Of a stretch of DNA of 53,630 bases, positions 35,677 through 44,676 are shown in pieces. Under the pieces are notes generated by a model that had not been told where the DNA came from, made no database searches, and saw only the letters and a program-made list of their open reading frames with translations. The stretch comes from Thaumasiovibrio sp043421945. Lineage in GTDB: Bacteria; Pseudomonadota; Gammaproteobacteria; Enterobacterales; Vibrionaceae. Numbering within the stretch: the first letter of the stretch is position 1; every line of letters starts with the position of its first letter. The stretch is from assembly GCA_043421945.1 (NCBI GenBank), contig JBHOGO010000021.1, positions 1 to 53,630 of the forward strand, in the 5' to 3' direction. The position numbers and the translations under genes are program-made.

Positions 35677-38301
35677 CTACTTAGCTTTAGTGCGTGTTTT
35701 TTTCTTCTTACGCGCTTTCTCAGCTTTGCTCTTAGAAGGTGCAGGGTTCGCTTTACCACCTTTCGGTTTAGCGCCCGCTTTTCCACCCGACTTACCGCCA
35801 GGTTTACCACCGGCTTTCGGCTTTCTCTTCCCTTTTGCTGGCGGTTTGCCACCTAGCGATGGTGGTAAATCACCTTCTGCAGACGGCTCTTTACCTGATT
35901 TAGGGATGGCACCTTGCTTCAGGGACTGACGCACTGAGCGTCGGTCACGTTTCTTCTTCGCATTCTCTTCCTGAGCTTTATCGTCAGTCGCTTTAAAGCT
36001 TTTCGTATTTGCCGAGGCAAGGTTATTACGAATACCTTCTGCTTTACGCATACGCTGTTTTTGCGTTTTGCCAGCGCCGCGCGGCTTACGATTGCTGCCT
36101 ACCATATCAAAGTCGATCATGCGATCGTCAAGATTCACAGCCAATACCTTGATTTGAACGGTATCACCTAAGCGATACACACGTCCTGAGCTATCACCAA
36201 CAAGACGCTGCCCAATAGGGTCATATTGGTAGTAATCGTTAGCAAGGTTAGAGATATGCACGAGGCCATCGATGTTAAGCTCGGTTAGACGGACAAAGAA
36301 ACCAAAGCCTGTCACGTTAGCAATAACACCTTCAAATTCATCGCCAACATGGTCTTGCATGTACTCACATTTAAGCCAATCCGACACATCTCGCGTTGCA
36401 TCATCAGCGCGGCGTTCGGTCATCGAGCACTGCTCACCAAACTTATCCATATCATCAAAGCTATAGTGATAGCCGCCTGTTGGCGTCCAGCGATCTTTAT
36501 TCGTGCCAGCTTCTTTCGCAATCAGATATTTAATCGCGCGATGAAGCAATAAATCGGGGTAACGACGAATTGGTGACGTAAAGTGTGCGTACTGTTTTAG
36601 CGCCAAACCAAAGTGACCCAAATTATCGGCTTGGTAGATAGCCTGCTTCATTGAGCGCAATAGCATGGTTTGGATCAGCTCTTTATCTGAACGTCCCTGA
36701 ATAGCATGAGCAATCTCAGCATAATCACTCGGAGATGGATCGAGTCCTCCCCCTAGATGCAGCCCAAGCTCCCCTAAGAAATCTCGGAATCCAGTTAAGC
36801 GCTCTTCACCCGGAGTTTCATGAACACGATACAACGCTGGCTCTTTCAGCTTTTCAACAAAACGCGCCGAAGCGATATTCGCTAAGATCATACACTCTTC
36901 AATGATCTTATGAGCATCGTTACGAATAACAGGCTCAACACGGTCAATCTTACGATCGCTGTTAAAAATGAATTTAGTTTCAATGGTCTCGAATTCAATA
37001 GCACCACGTTGCTCACGTGACACCTTCAATACCTTGTACATCGCATAGAGCTCTTCAAGGTGAGGGACAAGCGGTGCATAACGCTCGCGCAATGTCTCAT
37101 CGCCTTCCAGCATGCTGTGTACTTTGTTATATGTTAATCGTGCATGCGAATTCATGACGGCTTCATAGTGCTTATAACCTGATAGGTTACCTGAAGCAGA
37201 GATCGTCATTTCACAAACCATGCAGAGGCGATCAACCTGTGGGTTCAACGAGCACAGGCCATTTGAAAGCACTTCCGGTAACATCGGCACAACCTGCGAT
37301 GGGAAGTACACCGAGTTACCCCGCTTAATGGCCTCTTTATCAAGCGCTGAGTCTGGGCGTACATAGTGACTCACATCTGCAATCGCGACCCATAAACGCC
37401 ATCCACCTGACTTTTTCTTTTCACAATAAACGGCATCATCGAAATCACGTGCATCTTCGCCATCAATGGTCACAAGCGGTAAATCACGAAGATCAACACG
37501 ACCTACTTTTGCTTCTTCAGGGACTTCTTCAGCTAAGTCCTTCGTCTGCTTCTCGATTTCTTGTGGCCACTCATGCGGGATATCATGAGTACGCATTGCG
37601 ATTTCAATCTCCATACCCGGCGCCATATTTTCGCCAAGTACTTCGAGCACTTTACCTACCGCATTATATTGTCGCGTGGCACGCTGTGTGATCTCAACCA
37701 CAACAACATTACCCATGCGAGCACCCAGCTTTTGATCTTGTGGGATCACGATGTCCTGCGCAATACGCGAGTCATCAGGCACTACATAACCCATCCCCTC
37801 TTCAATAAAGAATCGACCTACAATTTGGCTCTTCTTCTCTTCAAGAATACGAACAACACGTGCTTCTTTACGACCACGCTTATCGACACCCACTTGCTGA
37901 GCAAGAATATAGTCACCGTGAATCACACCACGCATCTGATGGAAAGGCAGTACCAAGTCTTCTTTCGTACCAACACCTTCTGGGCGCAAGAAACCGAAGC
38001 CTTCGCGGTGTCCAATAACGTGACCTTTAATCAAGTCGATACGTTCAGGTAGGGCGTAACACTTACGACGAGTAAAGATTAGCTGCCCATCTCGCTCCAT
38101 CGCTCGAAGTCGACGACGTAGGCCTTCATAGTGATCATCACCTTTCAACCCCATCACCTCAAAGAGCTGATCGCGGTTAACTGGCGTTTCAAATCCTTCA
38201 ATCACACCGAGAATATGCTCTCGACTTGGGATCGGATTTTCATAGTTAGACGCTTCACGATTGGCGTGAGGGTCTTGAGGTAATTGGGTGTCTTCTGACA
38301 T
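35677..38301 (-). CDS. rnr: Exoribonuclease R
   Basis: RNase R degrades structured RNA from the 3' end and acts in trans-translation and rRNA quality control. It is 874 residues. An N-terminal helix-turn-helix-like region (SREHILG, LRRRLRAMERDGQL) is followed by cold-shock domains, the RNB domain with catalytic Asp residues in LVTIDGEDARDFDDAVYC near residue 265, an S1 domain (FEGVIANVTGFGFFV) and a Lys/Gly-rich C-terminal tail of about 110 residues. I chose the ATG at 38301 (MSEDTQLPQ), the typical start; the frame is open to 38334. Confidence 0.96.
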   Translation of the reverse strand: MSEDTQLPQDPHANREASNYENPIPSREHILGVIEGFETPVNRDQLFEVMGLKGDDHYEGLRRRLRAMERDGQLIFTRRKCYALPERIDLIKGHVIGHREGFGFLRPEGVGTKEDLVLPFHQMRGVIHGDYILAQQVGVDKRGRKEARVVRILEEKKSQIVGRFFIEEGMGYVVPDDSRIAQDIVIPQDQKLGARMGNVVVVEITQRATRQYNAVGKVLEVLGENMAPGMEIEIAMRTHDIPHEWPQEIEKQTKDLAEEVPEEAKVGRVDLRDLPLVTIDGEDARDFDDAVYCEKKKSGGWRLWVAIADVSHYVRPDSALDKEAIKRGNSVYFPSQVVPMLPEVLSNGLCSLNPQVDRLCMVCEMTISASGNLSGYKHYEAVMNSHARLTYNKVHSMLEGDETLRERYAPLVPHLEELYAMYKVLKVSREQRGAIEFETIETKFIFNSDRKIDRVEPVIRNDAHKIIEECMILANIASARFVEKLKEPALYRVHETPGEERLTGFRDFLGELGLHLGGGLDPSPSDYAEIAHAIQGRSDKELIQTMLLRSMKQAIYQADNLGHFGLALKQYAHFTSPIRRYPDLLLHRAIKYLIAKEAGTNKDRWTPTGGYHYSFDDMDKFGEQCSMTERRADDATRDVSDWLKCEYMQDHVGDEFEGVIANVTGFGFFVRLTELNIDGLVHISNLANDYYQYDPIGQRLVGDSSGRVYRLGDTVQIKVLAVNLDDRMIDFDMVGSNRKPRGAGKTQKQRMRKAEGIRNNLASANTKSFKATDDKAQEENAKKKRDRRSVRQSLKQGAIPKSGKEPSAEGDLPPSLGGKPPAKGKRKPKAGGKPGGKSGGKAGAKPKGGKANPAPSKSKAEKARKKKKTRTKAK

Positions 38302-38412
38302 GTAGTGATCCGTAAATGGCGGATAATAGGACAAGTATATCTGAGCCTTGTCGGTTCAGATAGCACAAGCGAGGAATATTAGTAGACAACAAAGGAGAGA
38401 TAGTGGTGATGA

Positions 38413-39042
38413 TTACCAGAAAGTATCACGCATTTTTGCTCGATGGATAATGTTCTCTGGCATTCTTCGTTCTAAGCCTTGACGTAATTGCGCAATCCGC
38501 TGATGCGCGACATCATTTGCTGTAACCGAATTATAGAGCCAACGGTAAGCATCTTCGTAATCAAGAGGACTACCAAAATCATTCAGAAGTAGCTCAGCTA
38601 ACTGAATACGTGCTGATAGGTTGCCCAAAGCAGCCGCTTCACGTAAATAAGGAATGGCACGCTCTCCGTCCTTCTGGACAAGAGTGCCTTTCGCATAATA
38701 GCGCCCTAACTGCTCTAACGCAGCGGGTAGCCCTTGACGAGCAGCTTGGTTGATATAAAACACACCAAGCTCAACATCACGATCCACACAAACACCCCAC
38801 GCCAGCATATCACCATACAAGAACTGAAAAGCGGGGTACTCAACAACACGAGCACGAGCTTCAATGTCCTGTACGAGCTGACACTCATCTTGCTTCACCT
38901 GACGCAGATGCTGGTTATTCTCGAACCAACGGATCAGTTGTGTCTCCGTATAGACTTCAACCGCACCATCATGGCTATCGGCAAAAGCTATCGGAAGATG
39001 ACTGAGCATCAAGGTAGTGAGTAGGGCTAAACGTCGCTTCAT
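38413..39042 (-). CDS. motX: Sodium-type polar flagellar motor protein MotX
   Basis: MotX is a periplasmic protein that, with MotY, forms the T ring and is needed to place the Na+ stator PomAB around the polar flagellar motor. This 209-residue protein has a signal peptide (MKRRLALLTTLMLSHLPIAFA) and Sel1-like repeats (GVFYINQAARQGLPAALEQLGRYYAKG, AIPYLREAAALGN), plus the Cys pair DECQLV and WGVCVD. The C-terminal end RAKMRDTFW is typical of Vibrio MotX. A sigma-28 flagellar promoter lies just upstream. It sits between rnr and purA, where enterics keep nsrR. Confidence 0.93.
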   Translation of the reverse strand: MKRRLALLTTLMLSHLPIAFADSHDGAVEVYTETQLIRWFENNQHLRQVKQDECQLVQDIEARARVVEYPAFQFLYGDMLAWGVCVDRDVELGVFYINQAARQGLPAALEQLGRYYAKGTLVQKDGERAIPYLREAAALGNLSARIQLAELLLNDFGSPLDYEDAYRWLYNSVTANDVAHQRIAQLRQGLERRMPENIIHRAKMRDTFW

Positions 39043-39069
39043 AATACTTCTCTGGCTGGACCATTATGA

Positions 39070-39096
39070 CTATCGGCGTTGACCGACGAATCTTTA
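39070..39096 (-). promoter_or_regulatory. Sigma-28 (FliA) promoter of motX
   Basis: On the minus strand TAAAGATT (39089-39096), an exact 11-base spacer and GCCGATAG (39070-39077) match the FliA consensus TAAAGTTT-N11-GCCGATAA with only two differences. The predicted start gives a leader of about 20 bases before the motX ATG. This makes motX a late-class flagellar gene with its own promoter, apart from the purA transcript that ends at the terminator just upstream. Confidence 0.88.
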
Positions 39097-39150
39097 GTAT
39101 TTTTTGGCGTTGGTGATGAATGGATTTTATCGTGTCGTCAATTTAAGATC

Positions 39151-39180
39151 AAAAAAGCCAGCACATGGCTGGCTTTTTTT
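39151..39180 (-). terminator. Terminator after purA
   Basis: Stem GCCAGC/GCTGGC with A and T tracts on either side; works for the minus-strand purA transcript and insulates motX. Confidence 0.9.
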
Positions 39181-39182
39181 AA

Positions 39183-40499
39183 TTATTCACCGTAAGGGTG
39201 AACTTTGATGATTGTCTCGTTACGGTCTGGGCCCGTAGAGATCAAATCAATCGGTACGCCTGTTAGCTCTTCAATACGAGCAATGTAATCAAGCGCAGTC
39301 TGAGGAAGTTCTTCAAGTGATTTCGCACCGAATGTCTTCTCAGTCCAGCCTGGCATTGTTTCGTAGATTAGCTCTAGGTTTTCGTACGCTTCAGCTGCCA
39401 TTGGTGACACTTCAAGAACAGTACCGTCTGCTTGCTTATAGCCAACACAGATTTTCAGCTCTTTCAGTCCATCCAATACGTCTAGTTTTGTTAGACAGAA
39501 ACCAGTGATTGAGTTGATTTGAACAGCACGACGCATTGCAACGGCATCAAACCAACCAGTACGACGTAGACGACCAGTCGTTGCGCCGAACTCGTGACCT
39601 ACATCACCTAGGTGCTTACCAACTGGGTCTTGCTTATCTAGACCGTCGTATAGCTCTGTCGGGAATGGACCAGAACCAACACGAGTACAGTATGCTTTCG
39701 CGATACCAAGGATGTAACCAAGGTGACGAGGACCGAAACCAGAACCTGCAGCAACACCACCAGCGGTTGTGTTAGAAGAGGTTACATACGGGTAAGTACC
39801 GTGGTCGATGTCTAGAAGTGTACCTTGAGCACCTTCAAACATGATCTTGTCGCCACGCTTACGCGCGTCATCAAGCTCTTGAGTAACATCCATTACCATA
39901 GAAGTTAGAAGATCAGCTTGAGCAAGAATGCCTTCAAGTACTGCTTCGTAGCTTACTGGCTCTGCTTTATAGAAGTGTTCCAACTGGAAGTTGTGGAACT
40001 CCATTACTTCCTTAAGCTTCTCGGCAAAGGCTTCTTTATCGAACAAATCGCCAACACGTAGACCGCGACGAGCAACTTTGTCTTCGTAAGCAGGACCAAT
40101 ACCACGACCTGTAGTACCAATCGCTTTTTTGCCACGAGCAGCTTCACGCGCTTGATCTAAAGCAATGTGATAAGGAAGAATTAGCGGACAAGCTTCTGAT
40201 AGGAACAGACGCTCACGCACAGGAATGCCACGCTCTTCCAGTGGAGCCATTTCTTTAATTAGCGCATCTGGAGAAAGTACAACACCATTACCGATAACAC
40301 ATTTAACGTTATCGCGTAGGATACCTGATGGGATAAGGTGTAGAACGGTTTTTTCGCCGTCAATGACAAGGGTGTGACCAGCGTTATGACCGCCCTGGTA
40401 GCGCACTACATATTTAGCATCTTCGGTAAGAAGGTCAACGATTTTACCTTTACCTTCGTCACCCCATTGGGTGCCGAGAACGACTACGTTATTTGCCAT
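39183..40499 (-). CDS. purA: Adenylosuccinate synthetase
   Basis: PurA joins IMP and aspartate with GTP to form adenylosuccinate, the committed step to AMP. It is 438 residues. The GTP-binding start GTQWGDEGKGK with the catalytic Asp, the GHNAGHT loop (His41 region), IGTTGRGIGPAYEDK and the aspartate-binding region TTGRLRR are all present. It is preceded by the DUF2065 gene 132 bases upstream and ends at a strong terminator. Confidence 0.98.
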   Translation of the reverse strand: MANNVVVLGTQWGDEGKGKIVDLLTEDAKYVVRYQGGHNAGHTLVIDGEKTVLHLIPSGILRDNVKCVIGNGVVLSPDALIKEMAPLEERGIPVRERLFLSEACPLILPYHIALDQAREAARGKKAIGTTGRGIGPAYEDKVARRGLRVGDLFDKEAFAEKLKEVMEFHNFQLEHFYKAEPVSYEAVLEGILAQADLLTSMVMDVTQELDDARKRGDKIMFEGAQGTLLDIDHGTYPYVTSSNTTAGGVAAGSGFGPRHLGYILGIAKAYCTRVGSGPFPTELYDGLDKQDPVGKHLGDVGHEFGATTGRLRRTGWFDAVAMRRAVQINSITGFCLTKLDVLDGLKELKICVGYKQADGTVLEVSPMAAEAYENLELIYETMPGWTEKTFGAKSLEELPQTALDYIARIEELTGVPIDLISTGPDRNETIIKVHPYGE

Positions 40500-40631
40500 T
40501 TGTCTTCGTCTGTCAGTAGTTAAAAAAGGATTCTAGCAGGTTAGACTGCGCGTTGCAGTCACTTTTTAACCATACTAGCATTTTTTTGTAAGCTTAATGT
40601 CATGAAAGCAATACTGACCGTTTTACTTTAC

Positions 40632-40814
40632 TTATAGGATGGTATAGACAATAACCAAACCTGCAACAACAAGGCAGCCACCAATACGACGCAACTGGTT
40701 GTTATCAAAACGGCTTATCTCTGTCATCATTGAACGCCACCCTTTAGGAGCCAGCATCGGACCCAAGCCTTCCAGTACTAATACTAGACCAAACGCCAAC
40801 CATAGAGACTTCAT
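40632..40814 (-). CDS. DUF2065 (YjeT-like) membrane protein
   Basis: This 60-residue protein has two membrane segments (about residues 3-22 and 42-60) around a basic cytoplasmic loop (APKGWRSMMTEISR). It matches the YjeT/DUF2065 family, which has no known function. As in E. coli, it lies between hflC and purA on the same strand, but here a terminator after hflC separates it from the hfl operon. Confidence 0.88.
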   Translation of the reverse strand: MKSLWLAFGLVLVLEGLGPMLAPKGWRSMMTEISRFDNNQLRRIGGCLVVAGLVIVYTIL

Positions 40815-40864
40815 TACTTTTCCCTCAAAACTAAAATTATCCTATGTGATTGAGCGCCAGACAT

Positions 40865-40895
40865 AAAAAAAGCAAGGCTCTCGCCTTGCTTTTTA
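40865..40895 (-). terminator. Terminator after hflC
   Basis: Stem AGCAAGGC/GCCTTGCT around a four-base loop, with a seven-A tract on the plus strand that reads as T in the minus transcript. It closes the hfq-hflXKC operon. Confidence 0.92.
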
Positions 40896-40909
40896 TCATG
40901 GATAGCCGG

Positions 40910-41794
40910 TTATTTGCCGCCCATTGGATCCTTCATGAATCGGAAGAACTCACTGTTCGGGTCAACCACCATCACATCGTCTTTGCTACTAAAGCTCGTT
41001 TCGTACGCGCTTAGTGAACGTAAGAATGCATAGAAGTCAGCGTCTTTGTTAAATGCTCCCGCATAAACACGAGCAACTTCTGCATCGGCTTCACCACGCT
41101 TGGTTAACGATTCACGCTCCGCTTCTGCCAACGTCGTCGCCACTTCTAGCTCGGCTTGAGCACGCAGAACTTCTGCTTTCTCACGACCTTGAGAGCGGTG
41201 TCTACGCGCTACAGCTTCACGCTCTGCACGCATACGTTGGTAGATAGACTCAGAGATTTCATCCGGTAGGTTGATTTTCTTGATACGAACATCAACAACA
41301 CTGATACCTAAATCTTCAGAGCTACGCTGTGCTGAAACCAGTACGGTTTCCATCACTTGGTCACGCTTCTCAGAAACAAGCTCTTGGATGGTTTTACCAC
41401 CAATCTGGTTACGGAGGCCATCTGACACACGACGTTGCAATAGTGCTTCCGCTGTCAGAATGTTACCGCCACCCGTTGCCAAGTAGAACTTACCAAAGTC
41501 TTCAATACGCCATTTCACGTACGAATCAATGATAACGTCTTTTTTCTCAGAGGTAACAAAACGGTCAGAGTTGCCATCCATCGTTTGTAAGCGAGCATCT
41601 AAGATTTTCACTTGGTCAAACAGTGGAATCTTAAACTGAAGGCCTGGTTCACGAATCTTCGCTACACCATTTCCATCATCCAAAATTCGACCGAATCGAA
41701 CAACGATGCCACGCTCAGCTTCTTGAATCACGAACATCGACATTAGCATGATCGCTGCTAAAAAGACGACAAGAGGTAATAAGAACTTACGCAT
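40910..41794 (-). CDS. hflC: HflC, SPFH-domain modulator of FtsH
   Basis: HflC pairs with HflK as a large periplasmic SPFH (band 7) cage that encloses and regulates the membrane protease FtsH. It is 294 residues. An N-terminal membrane anchor (residues 4-23) is followed by the SPFH core (QEAERGIVVRFGRIL) and a coiled coil with ERESLTKRGEADAEV. It follows hflK by two bases, so both are made in step. Confidence 0.96.
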   Translation of the reverse strand: MRKFLLPLVVFLAAIMLMSMFVIQEAERGIVVRFGRILDDGNGVAKIREPGLQFKIPLFDQVKILDARLQTMDGNSDRFVTSEKKDVIIDSYVKWRIEDFGKFYLATGGGNILTAEALLQRRVSDGLRNQIGGKTIQELVSEKRDQVMETVLVSAQRSSEDLGISVVDVRIKKINLPDEISESIYQRMRAEREAVARRHRSQGREKAEVLRAQAELEVATTLAEAERESLTKRGEADAEVARVYAGAFNKDADFYAFLRSLSAYETSFSSKDDVMVVDPNSEFFRFMKDPMGGK

Positions 41795-41796
41795 AC

Positions 41797-42954
41797 TTAA
41801 AATCTCCCTTGACGTGTTGATGTGCGACCTTCAGATGTTGGAGATACATCTGGTTTCTGTTCTAGTTCAATACCGTGGCTTGAGCCTGTCGTGATCGGGT
41901 TAGATGACTCACTGCTCGATTTATTCATCATACGGTCCAATGGCAGATACATAATATTGCCACTCGATTCCGCATCAATCAGTACCTTACTGGTATTGCC
42001 GAAGACACGTTCCATCGTTTCTAAATACAAGCGATTACGCGTTACTTCTGGCGCAGCTTTAAACTCAGGAAGTAGCAGTTCGAAACGTGCAACATCACCC
42101 AACGCTTGGTTGGTTGTCGTTTCGAAGTAACCTTGTGCTTCTTTCTTCACACGTTCTGCACGACCTTGCGCTTTAGGCAAGATGTCATTTCGGTAAGCTT
42201 CCGCTTCACGAACATAACGCTCTTCATCCTCTCGAGCTTTGATCGCGTCATCAAACGCATCATTCACTTGTTGAGGCGGACGCGCAGACTGGAAGTTCAC
42301 ATCAACAACAAGTAAACCTAATTCATAACGCTCAATGATGCGATTAATCATCTCTTGAGTACGGTCACGAACCAGTTGACGACCGGTTGTCAGGATATCA
42401 TCCATCTGACCATCACCAATAACAGCACGAAGTGCAGCATCTGTCGCCTGACGAAGGCTATCATCTGCATTGGTAACGTTATAGAGATACTGACGAGGGT
42501 TCACGATACGGTACTGAACATCCATATCAACGTTTACCACGTTTTCATCACGGGTCAGCATTAAGCCTGAACCACGCAAAGAACGAATAGCTTGTACGTT
42601 AATTGGTTGAACTTCGTCAACAAACGTTGGCTTCCAGTTTAGACCTGGGCTCACAATCGTGTGGTACTGACCAAAGCGTGTCACCACACCTTGCTCTGCT
42701 TCACCGATGGTATAGAAACCAGATAGTCCCCAGACAACTGCTGCAACTGCTGCAACAACGCCAATACCAGCTTTTCCATTTCCCCCACCAATTGATGGGC
42801 CATTTTTATTCCCGAAAACTCCACCCAATTTCTGACTCAGCTTACTAAATACTTCATCGAGATCAGGTGGACCTTGATCGCGGCCGCCACGATTTTTATT
42901 ACCCCAAGGGTCTTTATCGTTTCCACCGTTGTTGCCAGGCTCGTTCCACGCCAT
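41797..42954 (-). CDS. hflK: HflK, SPFH-domain modulator of FtsH
   Basis: HflK is the partner of HflC in the FtsH-regulating complex. It is 385 residues. A Gly/Asn-rich cytoplasmic N-terminus (MAWNEPGNNGGNDKDPWG) is followed by a membrane span (about residues 66-84), an SPFH domain with GEAEQGVVTRFGQY, a coiled coil and a Ser-rich C-terminal tail. The gap of 56 bases from hflX contains no clear terminator, so it belongs to the hfq operon. Confidence 0.96.
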   Translation of the reverse strand: MAWNEPGNNGGNDKDPWGNKNRGGRDQGPPDLDEVFSKLSQKLGGVFGNKNGPSIGGGNGKAGIGVVAAVAAVVWGLSGFYTIGEAEQGVVTRFGQYHTIVSPGLNWKPTFVDEVQPINVQAIRSLRGSGLMLTRDENVVNVDMDVQYRIVNPRQYLYNVTNADDSLRQATDAALRAVIGDGQMDDILTTGRQLVRDRTQEMINRIIERYELGLLVVDVNFQSARPPQQVNDAFDDAIKAREDEERYVREAEAYRNDILPKAQGRAERVKKEAQGYFETTTNQALGDVARFELLLPEFKAAPEVTRNRLYLETMERVFGNTSKVLIDAESSGNIMYLPLDRMMNKSSSESSNPITTGSSHGIELEQKPDVSPTSEGRTSTRQGRF

Positions 42955-43010
42955 TAGATAACTCCATCAGTATGATATGACGACAGTTTTTTTAATACTT
43001 TAGCAGTCCA

Positions 43011-44300
43011 TCACGAGACGATAAAGTCTTCATGTAAACTACTTTCCCTTTTTTGTAACCGCTGCCAATCGGTTTGCTGCATACGAACATCGATGACAAG
43101 GGTGCCATCGGCTTCATATTCTTCATGTTCAATACAATCAAGCTGGCAAAATTGACTACGTAGTCGCCCTGCATATTGGGGAGGTAGCGCAAGGCGATGT
43201 CTCACCATTGTCCCCGCCAATAGCTCTTGAAATGCAGTGAACAGTAAATCGATACCTATTCCATCTCGTGCCGAAACCCAAACTCGGGTAGGAAGCCCTT
43301 CTTCATTACGTTCAATAGCGGGCTCGCGATTATCCATACTGTCAATTTTGTTCATGACTAACAGAGAAGGGATGTCGCTGGCTTCTATTTCTTCTAAAAC
43401 AACATTAACCGCTTCGATATTGTCACGAAAGCGATCATCACTGGCATCCACAACATGCAACTGCAAGGTTGCTTCTTGGGTTTCCTGCAGTGTTGCTTTA
43501 AAAGCAGCAACCAAGTCATGCGGTAAGTGACGAATAAAGCCCACAGTATCAGCAAGGATAGTAGGGCCTACATCGGCAACATCAATGCGCCGTAACGTTG
43601 GATCTAACGTAGCGAATAGCTGATCAGCGGCATACACACCCGACTCAGTAATACAGTTGAACAATGTAGATTTACCTGCATTGGTATAACCGACTAGTGA
43701 GAGAGTAGGTATTTCAGCGCGCTGCCTTGCTCGACGCCCTTGTTCACGCTGTTTAGCCACTTTTTCAAGGCGGCGTAAAATAGTTTTAATGCGATCACGA
43801 AGTAGACGACGGTCAGTTTCAAGTTGAGTTTCACCGGGTCCACGAAGCCCTATTCCGCCTTTCTGGCGTTCTAGGTGCGTCCAACCTCGGATTAAACGAG
43901 TAGAGATGTGTCGTAACTGAGCAAGTTCAACTTGTAGTTTACCCTCGTGCGTTCTAGCACGCTGGGCAAAAATATCGAGAATGAGACCTGTACGATCTAA
44001 TACTCGACATTTACACAAGTGTTCAAGGTTACGTTCCTGTGCTGGTGAGAGGGAATGGTTAAAAATGATGACATCTGCACCATCGGCCATTACCGCTTGG
44101 GCTATTTCCTGTGCTTTACCTTCACCCACGAAGTACTTAGGGTGGGGAGATTGTCGACTGCCAGTAACAACTCGCAGTGTGTTAACTCCCGCAGAAGATA
44201 CCAGCATTTCACATTCGCTGAGATCTTCCCACTCTTCTTCTTGATTGAAGTTGATATGAACAAGAATAGCCTGCTCACCGGCTTCATAACGGTCAAACAA
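43011..44300 (-). CDS. hflX: GTPase HflX
   Basis: HflX is a ribosome-associated GTPase that splits stalled or heat-damaged ribosomes. It is 429 residues. The N-terminal nucleotide-binding domain (1-110) leads through the Arg-rich helix region ETQLETDRRLLRDRIKTILR to the G domain with GYTNAGKST near residue 205, DTVGFIRHLP and NKID. It lies 23 bases after hfq. Confidence 0.97.
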   Translation of the reverse strand: MFDRYEAGEQAILVHINFNQEEEWEDLSECEMLVSSAGVNTLRVVTGSRQSPHPKYFVGEGKAQEIAQAVMADGADVIIFNHSLSPAQERNLEHLCKCRVLDRTGLILDIFAQRARTHEGKLQVELAQLRHISTRLIRGWTHLERQKGGIGLRGPGETQLETDRRLLRDRIKTILRRLEKVAKQREQGRRARQRAEIPTLSLVGYTNAGKSTLFNCITESGVYAADQLFATLDPTLRRIDVADVGPTILADTVGFIRHLPHDLVAAFKATLQETQEATLQLHVVDASDDRFRDNIEAVNVVLEEIEASDIPSLLVMNKIDSMDNREPAIERNEEGLPTRVWVSARDGIGIDLLFTAFQELLAGTMVRHRLALPPQYAGRLRSQFCQLDCIEHEEYEADGTLVIDVRMQQTDWQRLQKRESSLHEDFIVS

Positions 44301-44323
44301 GCATTAACTCCTTCAAAGACAAA

Positions 44324-44599
44324 TTATTCTTCAGTCTTTTCCTGGGGACGTTCCGAGCCACCTTGTGGTCGCTCACCAGTTGAACTGTGATGGCTCACTG
44401 CTCGAGCTGGTACAACCGTCGAAATAGCATGCTTATATACCATCTGATTAACGGTATTTTTAAGAAGGATCACGAACTGATCAAAGGATTCGATTTGACC
44501 TTGTAGTTTGATGCCGTTTACCAGATAAATTGACACTGGAATACGTTCTCGACGCAGCGCATTCAAAAATGGGTCTTGTAATGATTGCCCCTTAGCCAT
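44324..44599 (-). CDS. hfq: RNA chaperone Hfq
   Basis: Hfq forms a hexameric Sm ring that pairs small RNAs with mRNAs. It is 91 residues. The Sm1 (LQDPFLNALRRERIPVSIYLVNGIKLQG) and Sm2 (YKHAISTVVPAR) motifs are complete, including the proximal-face Gln8 and the rim Arg patch RRER. The C-terminal tail is short and rich in Gly, Ser, Glu. It lies between miaA and hflX. Promoters probably sit in or after miaA. Confidence 0.98.
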   Translation of the reverse strand: MAKGQSLQDPFLNALRRERIPVSIYLVNGIKLQGQIESFDQFVILLKNTVNQMVYKHAISTVVPARAVSHHSSTGERPQGGSERPQEKTEE

Positions 44600-44676
44600 T
44601 ATTTTTTTCCTTATCTATTTGTAGTTATTAGCACTTTATAAAATAAAAATACGCAAACAATTGATAGTATACACCT

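Noticed and set aside
35660..35929. Plus-strand Pro/Phe/Leu-rich frame antisense to the rnr tail
   Set aside because: It is the mirror of the Lys/Gly repeat coding DNA and has no ribosome site.
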